Assembly (NCBI RefSeq): GCF_003010955.1
Contig: NZ_PGGO01000006.1
Span: forward strand, 186,001 to 250,000
Origin: Phyllobacterium brassicacearum
GTDB lineage: Bacteria; Pseudomonadota; Alphaproteobacteria; Rhizobiales; Rhizobiaceae
Direction of reading: 5' to 3'
DNA: 64,000 bases
Positions 19,616 through 27,866 of the stretch are shown here, in pieces (the stretch's first letter is position 1; the number at the start of each line of letters is the position of its first letter). The position numbers were made by a program, and so were the translations under genes. Under the pieces are notes generated by a model. The model was not told the DNA's origin and did not search any database. It saw only the letters and a list, made by a program, of their open reading frames with translations.

Positions 19616-19727
19616 CGCGCCATGACGGGCTGCAAATGGTGTTTTTCTGTGCTCCGGTGCTCACGTACCCATAAGTACGCTGTGCTCCGATGCTCGCAAG
19701 CCACCATTTTCGCCGCGTCATGGTGCG
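19616..19727. repeat. Large imperfect palindrome, copy A
   Basis: A 112-base inverted repeat starts 4 bases after the hisC stop. Core: GCTCCGGTGCTCACGTAC, a short loop, then GTACGCTGTGCTCCGATG. Outer arms also pair (CGCGCCATGACG with CGTCATGGTGCG; AAATGGTG with CACCATTT). Same core as copies B to F, but different outer arms. Confidence 0.85.
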
Positions 19728-19757
19728 AATCTCAGCGCAGTCACAGGTCATAGAAAC

Positions 19758-20690
19758 ATGTCCAATATCCATTTCGATACAATTGCACTGATCGGCATCG
19801 GCCTTATCGGTTCGTCGCTGGCCCGTGTCATCAAACGCGAGGGTCTCGCCGACAAGATCGTCATTTCCACCCGCAGTGAAAGCACACTTGCGCGGGCGAA
19901 GAAGCTTGGCCTCGGCGACAGCTACACGCTCGACAGCGCCGAGGCGGTGAAGGATGCCGATCTCGTCATCGTCTCGGTACCGGTCGGCTCGTCAGGTGCT
20001 ATTGCCAAGCAGATTGCCGGTTCGCTGAAACCTGGCGCCATCGTAACCGATGTCGGCTCCACCAAAGGCTCGGTCATTGCGCAGATGCAGCCGGAACTGC
20101 CCGCCAATGTGCACTTCATCCCCGGCCACCCGCTCGCCGGTACGGAGTATTCCGGTCCGGATGCCGGCTTTGCCGAACTCTTCGCCAATCGCTGGTGCAT
20201 CCTGACGCCGCTGGAAGGTACCGATCCCGCCGCTGTGGAGCGTCTGACGAAATTCTGGCAGGCGTGCGGTTCCCGGCTCGATACGATGGACCCGGTCCAT
20301 CATGACCGCGTTCTCGCCATCGTCTCGCACCTGCCGCATCTCATCGCCTACAATATCGTTGGGACGGCGAGCGATCTCGAGGAAGTGACGAACTCCGAAG
20401 TCATCAAATATTCGGCTTCGGGTTTCCGCGATTTCACCCGCCTGGCCGCATCGGACCCGACGATGTGGCGCGATGTCTGCCTGCACAACAAGGAAGCCAT
20501 CCTTGAAATGCTGGCGCGGTTTTCGGAAGATCTCGCGTCCTTGCAGCGCTCGGTTCGCTGGGGCGACGGCGATGCGCTGTTCGACCTGTTCACCCGGACG
20601 CGCGCCGTTCGCCGCGGCATCATCGATGCAGGTCAGGAAGTGGATGCACCGGACTTCGGTCGTCAGAAGGCTAGCCAGCCGTCAAAGTGA
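19758..20690 (+). CDS. tyrA: Prephenate/arogenate dehydrogenase family protein
   Basis: Oxidative decarboxylation of prephenate (or arogenate) to the tyrosine precursor. The 310-residue protein has an N-terminal NAD(P) fold GIGLIGSSLAR at about 12-22, DVGSTKGSV, the substrate-site motif GHPLAGTEYSG and the catalytic His region VHHDRVLAIVSHLPHL. No chorismate mutase or ACT domain is fused. Substrate preference cannot be decided from sequence alone. Its last 9 bases overlap the convergent DUF2125 gene. Confidence 0.92.
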   Translation: MSNIHFDTIALIGIGLIGSSLARVIKREGLADKIVISTRSESTLARAKKLGLGDSYTLDSAEAVKDADLVIVSVPVGSSGAIAKQIAGSLKPGAIVTDVGSTKGSVIAQMQPELPANVHFIPGHPLAGTEYSGPDAGFAELFANRWCILTPLEGTDPAAVERLTKFWQACGSRLDTMDPVHHDRVLAIVSHLPHLIAYNIVGTASDLEEVTNSEVIKYSASGFRDFTRLAASDPTMWRDVCLHNKEAILEMLARFSEDLASLQRSVRWGDGDALFDLFTRTRAVRRGIIDAGQEVDAPDFGRQKASQPSK

Positions 20691-21701
20691 CGGCAGTCTG
20701 CCGATACTGATGAAGCCGATTTTCATCTTGCCGTTCCGGGCGGTGATCGGCAGTGTGGGTGCTCCGGTTTCGTCCTTCGGTACAAATGCCATCGCCTGGA
20801 GCACCGAAGCGATGGTGTTGCCGGCTTCCGGGAAGATACCCTGAAGCGCGGTGGCAACGCCTTCCGGATTGCGCATCGTCACCTTGAAGTCGCCGCTGAT
20901 GCGCCCGTCATCGCCGATCGAGAATGGTCCTGAAATGGCGATACCGCTACCGTCCGCAAATGCCAGATCGACTTTGCGCAAGGTGCCGGATTGGCCGCGC
21001 AATACTGTCAGATCCCGTTCGGGCTTGCCAAGCAGCGCAAATCCGTTGGCAAGTTGAACGTCCGCCGCGCCGGTCAATTCGGGCAGGGACCGGTTGTCGA
21101 TGAGATTGTCGGCGATTTTCAGCTTGTTGAACGAAAGGGCGACATCCATTTGCGGTTCGGTGGTGCTGAAGTGCAGTTCGCCGTCCTGTACCACGGCGAT
21201 CGGTACGGCACCCGGCGCCGCATCGCGCTGGTTGACGATGAAATTGCTGCCCTCGATCGATATCTGCTTGGGGAGCGGTTTGTCCAAGCGAATGCTGGAA
21301 GTGAGATTTCCCCATTTGGCGTCGAGCGGCATCACGCCGGGTACATCAATGGCGGCAGGGCCATCGATGCGGCTGACAATCTGCATCGGGTCGTAGACCT
21401 GTGCCGCTGAACGAAAGGTGCCGGCGGTAACGGAAAGGTTCTTTGCCGGATCGGCCCAACCAACGCGTGTACAATCGAGCCCAACCCGCAATGGATAGCC
21501 GCTCGCCGTCGCATTCTCACAGGTGGCGTCGATGCCCTTTTCCTTGAAGGCAGCGATATTCGTTGCAACGCGTGTTTGCAGTTCATTAGCCAGATAATAC
21601 CAGCCGCCGGTATAGAGCGCGCCAAGCAGAACGAGTCCACCGATGAGATATTTCAAAAGGCGTCCGCGCTTGTTGCTGGATTCAGGGGTGCTTGACGGCA
21701 T
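20682..21701 (-). CDS. DUF2125 domain-containing membrane-anchored protein
   Basis: A 339-residue protein with one N-terminal membrane helix (LLKYLIGGLVLLGALYTGG, about 16-34) after a basic segment, then a long beta-rich periplasmic part. DUF2125 is typical of Alphaproteobacteria; the AsmA/DUF945-like build suggests an envelope role, not proven. The gene is convergent with tyrA, and its start faces the ChaC gene across palindrome B. Confidence 0.85.
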   Translation of the reverse strand: MPSSTPESSNKRGRLLKYLIGGLVLLGALYTGGWYYLANELQTRVATNIAAFKEKGIDATCENATASGYPLRVGLDCTRVGWADPAKNLSVTAGTFRSAAQVYDPMQIVSRIDGPAAIDVPGVMPLDAKWGNLTSSIRLDKPLPKQISIEGSNFIVNQRDAAPGAVPIAVVQDGELHFSTTEPQMDVALSFNKLKIADNLIDNRSLPELTGAADVQLANGFALLGKPERDLTVLRGQSGTLRKVDLAFADGSGIAISGPFSIGDDGRISGDFKVTMRNPEGVATALQGIFPEAGNTIASVLQAMAFVPKDETGAPTLPITARNGKMKIGFISIGRLPSL

Positions 21702-21738
21702 GGTCCGGCTCTCGCTATCGATCAGGGGAAGATGCTTC

Positions 21739-21885
21739 AGAGCCCGGTTGCAAACTCTACTGCGGCGGTCATCTGACGCGGTTTTCGGCGCTTCCGGTGC
21801 TCACGTACTCTAAGTACGTGCGCTCCGGTTCTCGAAAACCACGCCATATGCCTCACCGCAGCAGCGACTTTTCAAAACGGGCTCT
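21739..21885. repeat. Large imperfect palindrome, copy B
   Basis: A 147-base inverted repeat bounded by AGAGCCCG and CGGGCTCT. The central arms are CGCTTCCGGTGCTCACGTAC and GTACGTGCGCTCCGG; inner sides GACGCGGTTTTCG and CGAAAACCACGC also pair. It fills most of the gap between two divergent genes (DUF2125 and ChaC), so here it cannot act as a gene-end terminator. Confidence 0.88.
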
Positions 21886-21914
21886 CACAGTTCACAACTG
21901 CTATCAGGACGGAT

Positions 21915-22439
21915 ATGGGCGATTTTTGGGTCTTTGGCTACGGCTCTTTGATGTGGAAGCCGGGCTTTGCACATTTGGAGACGATGCACGCCCGTCTGCA
22001 TGGCTATCGGCGTGCACTTTGCGTGCGCTCCTATGTGCATCGCGGAACGCCGGAACGGCCTGGCCTCGTGCTCGGGCTCGACCGTGGCGGGTCCTGCCTC
22101 GGCATGGCGTTTCGAGTGCCGGGCGATCTTGAGGATGAGGTGGTTGCTTATTTGCGGGCGCGGGAACTGGTCACGCACGTCTATCTGGAGCGGCGGCTTG
22201 GCATCCGGCTGGAGGACGGACGCAAGGTCGATGCCCTGACCTACGTTGTCGACCGCAACCATGTGCAATATGCCGGCACGCTGTCGGTGAGCGATGCGGC
22301 AACCGCCGTGCGCGGCTCGGTCGGCCAGTCCGGGCGCAACGAAGACTATGTCCACAACACGCTCGACCATATGCGCAAGATGAACATCCGCGACCACTGG
22401 ATGGAAGCGGTGGCGGCCGCAGTTGACGGGGGCGGTTAG
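21915..22439 (+). CDS. Gamma-glutamylcyclotransferase (ChaC family)
   Basis: A 174-residue ChaC-type protein that would cleave glutathione to 5-oxoproline and Cys-Gly. The N-terminal FGYGSLMWKPGF (about 5-16) is the substrate-binding signature. GTPERPGLVLGLDRGGSCLG and YLERRLGIRLEDG follow at the usual places; the catalytic Glu is probably in the LEDEVVAYLRARE segment (about 73-85). It stands alone between palindrome B and the convergent plsC. Confidence 0.9.
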   Translation: MGDFWVFGYGSLMWKPGFAHLETMHARLHGYRRALCVRSYVHRGTPERPGLVLGLDRGGSCLGMAFRVPGDLEDEVVAYLRARELVTHVYLERRLGIRLEDGRKVDALTYVVDRNHVQYAGTLSVSDAATAVRGSVGQSGRNEDYVHNTLDHMRKMNIRDHWMEAVAAAVDGGG

Positions 22440-22466
22440 GAAGCAGCAGGGAGGGGGCTTCCTTAT

Positions 22467-23252
22467 CTAAACGCTGACGTCGAGTTCCCGTAGCCGGTTG
22501 ACGGCCGTGGGTGGCATGGGCGGTGGATTGTCCGATTTTGCCGCCTCGATCAGGAGTTCGTCGCAGGCCGCCTCGGTCACCCTTTCGAGTTCCTTCAGGA
22601 AGGTATCGTTGTCGAGGCCGGGCTGGATCGGTGGCAGGATGCGGCAGCGGATGGTCCCCGGATAGCGCATGAACATGCGCCGCGGCCAATAGAGCCCCGC
22701 ATTATGGGCAATGGGCACGACCGGGATGCCGAGTTCCCCATAGATATGCGCGACGCCATATTTGTAGCGCGGCGGTGCCCCGGGAGCCGTACGGGTGCCT
22801 TCGGGATAAATCATCAACTGCCTGTTCTGGGCAACCGCGTGACGGGCACCGGCCACGGCGGTCTTCATGGCGGCGGAGCGTTTGCCGCGATCGATCGGCA
22901 CCATCCGCATCTTCTGGATGTACCAGCCGAACAGCGGAATCCAGGTCAGTTCGCGCTTGAGGATATAGACCGGGTCGGCGATGTGGGGAAGGAACGCATA
23001 GGTGTCCCAAAATGACTGGTGCTTGGCGGCGCAGATATAGGGCCCGTCCGGAATATTCTCGAGGCCGTCTATGTGATGGTCGGTGCCGGCAATCAGCTTT
23101 TGCAGCCAAAGATTGGATTTTGCCCAGTTCTTCGGAACGCTCCACGCTTGTTTGCGCGGGCTCAGAAAATAATAGGGGGTGAAGATGATCATCTGGATGA
23201 TCAGGTTGAGGTAGAATGCCGTGTTGAAGGCGAGTGATCGGATGATCGTCAT
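22467..23252 (-). CDS. plsC: 1-acyl-sn-glycerol-3-phosphate acyltransferase
   Basis: Membrane acyltransferase making phosphatidic acid from lysophosphatidic acid. The 261-residue product has an N-terminal hydrophobic stretch (about 8-30), the catalytic HX4D motif in AAKHQSFWDTY, PIDRGKRSAAM and the glycerol-phosphate-binding MIYPEGTRTAPG. Family assignment is firm; the exact acceptor lipid is inferred, and paralogues making ornithine lipids look similar. Confidence 0.9.
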   Translation of the reverse strand: MTIIRSLAFNTAFYLNLIIQMIIFTPYYFLSPRKQAWSVPKNWAKSNLWLQKLIAGTDHHIDGLENIPDGPYICAAKHQSFWDTYAFLPHIADPVYILKRELTWIPLFGWYIQKMRMVPIDRGKRSAAMKTAVAGARHAVAQNRQLMIYPEGTRTAPGAPPRYKYGVAHIYGELGIPVVPIAHNAGLYWPRRMFMRYPGTIRCRILPPIQPGLDNDTFLKELERVTEAACDELLIEAAKSDNPPPMPPTAVNRLRELDVSV

Positions 23253-23324
23253 GAGGGTCCCGGAATGACATCGAATGGCCTGCGGCCTTGGTTATACTAT
23301 ATGGGACGTGGCGTGAACTGGATA

Positions 23325-23375
23325 AGAGCCCGTTTTGAAACTCTACGGGGTGGCCATCTGACGTGATTTTCTGCG
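23325..23375. repeat. Palindrome family, copy C (left arm only)
   Basis: AGAGCCCGTTTTGAAACTCTAC followed by GGCCATCTGACGTGATTTTCTGCG (shown here as two landmarks; 23325-23346 and 23352-23375) matches the left arms of copies B and F, then stops 3 bases before the stop codon of the YdcF gene. The CTCACGTAC core and the right arm are missing. Confidence 0.6.
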
Positions 23376-23377
23376 AC

Positions 23378-24088
23378 CTATCCCTTGATCCTGTGCAGCA
23401 GGGATGTCGTGACATCGGACAGGCGGGCAGGAAGCTGGTACCGGATGATGGCGCCGACATATTTGACGTATTCGACGAGCAGGACACGCACCACCAGGCC
23501 CCGGGTGATCCAGTTGCCGTCGCGCAGGTTCGTGTTGGTGATGGGATAGGGAATGAACTCGATGTCGCGGGACGCGCGCTGGAGTTCAAACATCGTCCTC
23601 GGGATGTGATAATTATTGGTGACGACGATAATCCGCTTGTAGTGGTTGGCATTGGCCCATTTGACGCTCTCGGCAGCATTGCCCACCGTATCCAGCGCCG
23701 ACCGGTCGATATCAACACAGCATTCGAACAGCGTAGCGTCGCCGCCGGTGACGCGCTGCAGTTCATTGCGGTTGGTGGAGGCATGGACGCCGCTGATGAA
23801 CAGCCGCTCGCCACGCTTGTTCTTGAGAAGTTCAAGCGCCCCTTCGATACGGGAATAGCCGCCAGTGAGGACAACGATGCCATCCGCGGGCACGGTCAGG
23901 TCCGGGGCTTGCAGAGTGCTGACGTGATCGCTGAAGACGATGAAGCCGCCGAGGAACAGGCCCAGCGAGATCACGCAGAGAATGAACAGGGGCAGCACGA
24001 TTCGCTTGCGGATGAACGCCATCGCCCGTCCACCGCGGCCCTCATCGCCGTTGTCTGACTTGCCGTTGCTATCGTTCAACCCGTTCAT
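23378..24088 (-). CDS. YdcF family (DUF218) membrane-anchored protein
   Basis: A protein of about 236 residues with one membrane helix (IVLPLFILCVISLGLFLGG) after a charged Gly/Asp/Asn-rich N-terminus, then a DUF218 domain: IVVLTGGYSRIEGALELL, VTGGDATLFE and VTNNYHIPRTMFELQRA with a conserved His. Family members bind SAM or act in envelope polysaccharide steps; the function here is unknown. The start is uncertain: 24088 (ATG), a TTG at 24100 or ATG 24022 are possible. It may be cotranscribed with ftsEX upstream. Confidence 0.82.
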   Translation of the reverse strand: MNGLNDSNGKSDNGDEGRGGRAMAFIRKRIVLPLFILCVISLGLFLGGFIVFSDHVSTLQAPDLTVPADGIVVLTGGYSRIEGALELLKNKRGERLFISGVHASTNRNELQRVTGGDATLFECCVDIDRSALDTVGNAAESVKWANANHYKRIIVVTNNYHIPRTMFELQRASRDIEFIPYPITNTNLRDGNWITRGLVVRVLLVEYVKYVGAIIRYQLPARLSDVTTSLLHRIKG

Positions 24089-24188
24089 TCCGCGTCGCAA
24101 ATCGCCTTACTTGTGGCTCGTTTTTCTTGAGTGGGTTAAACAGCCGGGGCTTCGTAAAATCCATGGATTCAAAATAAATAGAACGAGT

Positions 24189-25187
24189 TTAATTTTCGTG
24201 ACTGTCGCCCGTCCGTCCGTCCACTTGCCTCAGATGCGCTATGACTGTCATTCGTGTTGTAATCATGGTCAGCACACTGACCGCCAGTATGATCAGGACC
24301 ACGCCGGAATAGCCGCCTGACCCGATGGAAAAATTGCCGAAGAGCGCTGTCGCCTGGTCAGCTTCCGGCGTTGCAAGATTGCGCGAGGACCACCAGGCGA
24401 AGCCGAGGAAAATGATCATCGCCAGGGCGCCGCCGCAGAGCGCGCCCTTCAACGCCGTCCAGAAGAAGTGCCGCTCGAACTGGCGCGCGACGAATTTCTG
24501 TTCCGCGCCGATGAAATGCAGCACCTCGATGATGTGTTCATTGCCGGCCATCGCACCGCGGGTCGCGAAGATCACCGTCAGAACCGTCGCGGCAATGACG
24601 AGACCGAGCACCGCCATGCCGATGAGCACGGTCGAACGCGCCATCGAGACCAGCCGGTCGACCCAGGTGCGGTGATCGTCGAAGCTTGCGCCGGGTACGT
24701 CCTTGACGAGTGCGCTGCGAATGGCGGCGAAATCCGGCGGCGAAGCTTCGTCGAGCGTAACGACGACGAGGCGCGGCACCGGAAGCTCATCGATATCGAG
24801 GCCGGTACCGAGCCAGGGTTCGAGAAGCCGGGCTGTTGCTGCGCGGTCGATGATCCGCGTGGATATCACGCCGGAAAAGCCCTGCGCGATCGTGCTCGCC
24901 TGGTTCAGCAGCGCCTCCATGTCCTGGCCTTCGACGGGCCGGATCTGGATGGTTGCCTCGGTCGAAATCTGGCTCTGCCAGGTTGCTGCCGTCGATTGCA
25001 CCAGGCTGACGGCGCCGATGGTCAGGCAGGCGAGGAATGTCATGATGGCGATGACGATCATCAGCGCATGGCCGACGACATTGCCGGCCGGAACGATCGG
25101 CGCCTGGCTGCTGTTGCCGCGCACAAGCCCGATGGCCCTGTCAATCAGCACCAGCGCCTGTTCCTTGAGGCGGTCGGCATCAATCAT
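24189..25187 (-). CDS. ftsX: Cell division protein FtsX (permease)
   Basis: Membrane partner of FtsE; the complex controls peptidoglycan hydrolases at the division site. The 332-residue product has four membrane segments: one near 41-65, a periplasmic domain to about 190, then three C-terminal helices, as in FtsX. ALMIVIAIMTFLACLTIGAV and TVLIGMAVLGLVIAATVLTV are the first two. It overlaps ftsE by 8 bases. Weak sequence conservation is normal; identity rests on topology plus the adjacent ftsE. Confidence 0.9.
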   Translation of the reverse strand: MIDADRLKEQALVLIDRAIGLVRGNSSQAPIVPAGNVVGHALMIVIAIMTFLACLTIGAVSLVQSTAATWQSQISTEATIQIRPVEGQDMEALLNQASTIAQGFSGVISTRIIDRAATARLLEPWLGTGLDIDELPVPRLVVVTLDEASPPDFAAIRSALVKDVPGASFDDHRTWVDRLVSMARSTVLIGMAVLGLVIAATVLTVIFATRGAMAGNEHIIEVLHFIGAEQKFVARQFERHFFWTALKGALCGGALAMIIFLGFAWWSSRNLATPEADQATALFGNFSIGSGGYSGVVLIILAVSVLTMITTRMTVIAHLRQVDGRTGDSHEN

Positions 25188-25839
25188 AGATATCGAGCCT
25201 CCCCTGATCGAGGATCATGCGCCGCGCATTGATCTGGTCCATGAGGGTCAGGTCGTGCGTCGCGATGACCACTGCAGTGCCGGAACGATTGAGCTCGCCG
25301 AATAGCCGAAGCAGGCGCCTTGCCAGCGGCGGATCGACATTGCCTGTCGGCTCGTCCGCAAGCAGGATTTCCGGCTGGTCGATCAAGGCGCGGGCAATGG
25401 CGGCGCGCTGCTTCTCACCGCCGGACAGGACAGGCGGCAGGACGTGCATGCGCTCGCCGAGCCCGACCCAGTGCAGCAGTTCCTCGACCTCGGCGCGGTA
25501 GGTCGCCTCTTCCTTGCCGCGCACACGGAGCGGGAGCGCCACGTTCTGGTAGGTTGTCATGTGATCAAGCAGGCGGAAATCCTGGAAAACAACACCGATA
25601 CGGCGGCGAAGCAGCGGCATTTCCTTGGACGAGATCGTCGCAATGTCCTTGCCGAAGACGGTGATCAGGCCGCGTGTCGGCTTCAGCGTCATGAATAGCA
25701 GGCGCAGCAAGGAGGTCTTGCCGGCGCCCGAGGGGCCGGTCAGGAACTGGAATGATCGCGGTGAAATGTGGAGGCTGACATCACGCAGAACCTCCGGGCC
25801 CATCCCATAGCGCAAACCGACATTCTCAAAACGAATCAA
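25180..25839 (-). CDS. ftsE: Cell division ATP-binding protein FtsE
   Basis: 219-residue ABC ATPase. Walker A is GPSGAGKTSLL (about 36-46), the signature LSGGEKQRAAIARALI (about 137-152), and Walker B EILLADEPTGN. Its first residues IRFENVGLRYG are the normal FtsE start, which here requires a TTG start codon at 25839 with GGAAG upstream. It is first of an ftsE-ftsX pair. Confidence 0.95.
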   Translation of the reverse strand: MIRFENVGLRYGMGPEVLRDVSLHISPRSFQFLTGPSGAGKTSLLRLLFMTLKPTRGLITVFGKDIATISSKEMPLLRRRIGVVFQDFRLLDHMTTYQNVALPLRVRGKEEATYRAEVEELLHWVGLGERMHVLPPVLSGGEKQRAAIARALIDQPEILLADEPTGNVDPPLARRLLRLFGELNRSGTAVVIATHDLTLMDQINARRMILDQGRLDIYD

Positions 25840-26009
25840 GCGTAACTTCCAGATTTTGGTCTACGCGTGTTTTATTCAGCGCGGACAGGTTTGGCCACCG
25901 TCAATCACGGTCAGACGGCCGCCGAACCGTTAATTTTTGTGCAGTAACCTTGCGCCATGATTCGGAGGAACATGACTGCAACATGGCGGGATGAGCGGAA
26001 AAGCGTGCA

Positions 26010-26327
26010 ATGACGCAATTCAGGCCATTGATTGGCGAAAACGACATGGATTTTCTTGGTGCGACGACCTTCAACAGGGGCGTTGCCGAGGAGATTCATT
26101 TTGAAACCGTGATCGCTCCGGCGAGTCCGACGCCAAGCGGAGCAGTTGATCGCACCCCGGTTCGACCGCCCATGCAATCGTTGCCAGTGGATGATGGGAT
26201 CGCAATTCTTCAACGGCCTGACCGGTCTCAAGGCAGGTTCCCGGGTTTCGGATACTGGTTCCTGGTGGCGCTGGCGGCGGCTTCGGCGTTCTGGATCAGT
26301 GGCGGCTACGTGCTATTTTCGCACTAG
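26010..26327 (+). CDS. Small conserved membrane protein (105 aa)
   Basis: Not a family I can name. The N-terminal 80 residues are polar (FRPLIGENDMDFLGA; Pro-rich middle), and the C-terminus carries one membrane helix, FGYWFLVALAAASAFWISGG (about 79-98), ending 7 residues later. It lies between the divergent ftsE and hpt, on the hpt strand. Codon usage looks native and the C-terminal helix argues for a real gene. Similar short proteins occur at this place in other rhizobia (recollection). Confidence 0.6.
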   Translation: MTQFRPLIGENDMDFLGATTFNRGVAEEIHFETVIAPASPTPSGAVDRTPVRPPMQSLPVDDGIAILQRPDRSQGRFPGFGYWFLVALAAASAFWISGGYVLFSH

Positions 26328-26417
26328 AACTTTTGCTCTGTTCGGCGATCAGCTTTTGCTTTTGCCATGCAGATCGGGCTATAGCAGCCTCTTCTATCCA
26401 TAATCAGGAATACATGC

Positions 26418-26954
26418 ATGCCCAAGGTTGGCGGAAAAAACATCGAGGTTCTCTTCAGCGCGCAGACGATTGCCGATCGCAACCTTGAACTTGCCAAGGG
26501 GATTGTCGCCCGCAATTTCGAGAATCTGCTGGTGATCTCGATTCTCAAGGGGTCGTTCATTTTCGCCGCAGATCTCATCCGCGCCATGCATGATGCCGGA
26601 GCGGAACCCGATGTCGAGTTCATCACCGTTTCAAGTTACGGCAAGGGCACGGAAAGCGGCGAGGTCCGTCTGCTTCGTGACATCGACAGCGATGTCCATG
26701 GTCGCGATGTGCTTCTTATTGACGACATCCTTGAATCCGGCAAGACGCTGAAATTCACCCGCGAACTGATGCTGGAGCGCGGTGCCCGCAGCGTTTCCAT
26801 CGCGGTTCTCCTCGACAAGAGCGTGAAGCGCAAGACCGACATCGAAGCGGATTTCAAAGGCTTCGAGTGCCCCGACTATTTTGTCGTCGGCTATGGCATG
26901 GATGTCGGCCATTCGTTCCGGCAATTGCCCTATGTGGGTGTGGTGACGGAATAG
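26418..26954 (+). CDS. hpt: Hypoxanthine phosphoribosyltransferase
   Basis: Purine salvage: transfers phosphoribose from PRPP to hypoxanthine or guanine. The 178-residue length is typical. The PRPP loop VLLIDDILESGKTL (about 98-111) has the two acidic residues, and LLVISILKGSFIFAADL and EFITVSSYGKGTESG match the family. Followed by a short GC-rich hairpin. Confidence 0.94.
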   Translation: MPKVGGKNIEVLFSAQTIADRNLELAKGIVARNFENLLVISILKGSFIFAADLIRAMHDAGAEPDVEFITVSSYGKGTESGEVRLLRDIDSDVHGRDVLLIDDILESGKTLKFTRELMLERGARSVSIAVLLDKSVKRKTDIEADFKGFECPDYFVVGYGMDVGHSFRQLPYVGVVTE

Positions 26955-26976
26955 GTCCGGGGCGCGATGTCGTTTA

Positions 26977-26997
26977 TCTCTCCCCTTGTGGGAGAGA
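26977..26997 (+). terminator. Hairpin after hpt
   Basis: TCTCTCCC and GGGAGAGA form an 8-bp stem with a 5-base loop, 22 bases after the hpt stop. There is no proper U-run, so termination is uncertain; the sequence also resembles a common rhizobial intergenic motif. Confidence 0.45.
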
Positions 26998-27179
26998 AAG
27001 GATTTTCCTGGATTTAGCGACTTAAGGTCAGCTATGCGGAGAAACCTGACGATCAACAGCAGCAGGAAAGCGTCCCTTGAGCTGTATTTGAACTGACCGC
27101 GAGGATTATCTCGAGCATGGGGTGTCGGAATCTCGTTTAGCCAATCGTCTTCAAGACGGACAAGCTATGGAGAACAGCG

Positions 27180-27830
27180 ATGACTATCACAATTACCGCC
27201 TTTGAACGGTCGCCCGATGGCGGCAAGGGTCTGGCGCGTGACATGCGCGTTCGCTGGGCGTTCGAAGAAGTGGGCCAGCCTTACGACGTTCGTCTTCTTT
27301 CGTTTAAAGCGATGAAGGAACCCGCGCATCTCGCGCTTCAACCTTTCGGGCAGATTCCAACCTATGAAGATGGCGATCTGACCCTGTTCGAGTCGGGGGC
27401 GATCGTGTTCCATATCGCGGAGCGCTATGTGGGTCTGCTGCCGGACGATACGAATGCCCGGGCGCGCGCGATCACATGGATGTTTGCCGCGCTCAATACG
27501 GTGGAGCCGCCGATCGTTGAGCGCGAATTGGCCTCGTACCTGGAGCGCGACAAAACCTGGCACGAGGAACGCCTGCCTATCCTCGAGGATCGCGTCCGCG
27601 ACCGGCTGGATCAACTCTCCGGTCGGCTTGGCGATGCCGACTGGCTCGACGGCGAGTTCAGCGCCGGTGACCTGCTAATGGTGTTGGTGCTGCGCAGGTT
27701 GGACGGATCGGGCATATTGGAGGAATATCCGAACCTCTCTGCCTATGTCGCCCGCGGCAAAGCGCGGCCCGCATACAAGCGTGCTTTCGACGCTCAGTTA
27801 GTGGTTTTCTCCGCCGCATCGACCGGCTGA
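27180..27830 (+). CDS. Glutathione S-transferase family protein
   Basis: A 216-residue protein with an N-terminal thioredoxin-like GST domain: KGLARDMRVRWAFEEVGQPYDV, then PFGQIPTYEDGDLTLFESGAIVFHIAERY (about 62-90; cis-Pro and the ES pair that binds glutathione), and an all-helical C-terminal domain. There is no clear substrate assignment. Likely monocistronic, with GGAG 8 bases before the start. Confidence 0.9.
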   Translation: MTITITAFERSPDGGKGLARDMRVRWAFEEVGQPYDVRLLSFKAMKEPAHLALQPFGQIPTYEDGDLTLFESGAIVFHIAERYVGLLPDDTNARARAITWMFAALNTVEPPIVERELASYLERDKTWHEERLPILEDRVRDRLDQLSGRLGDADWLDGEFSAGDLLMVLVLRRLDGSGILEEYPNLSAYVARGKARPAYKRAFDAQLVVFSAASTG

Positions 27831-27866
27831 CAAAGGTCGGCTCTGGGAGAAAACCGGCGGTCCGGC

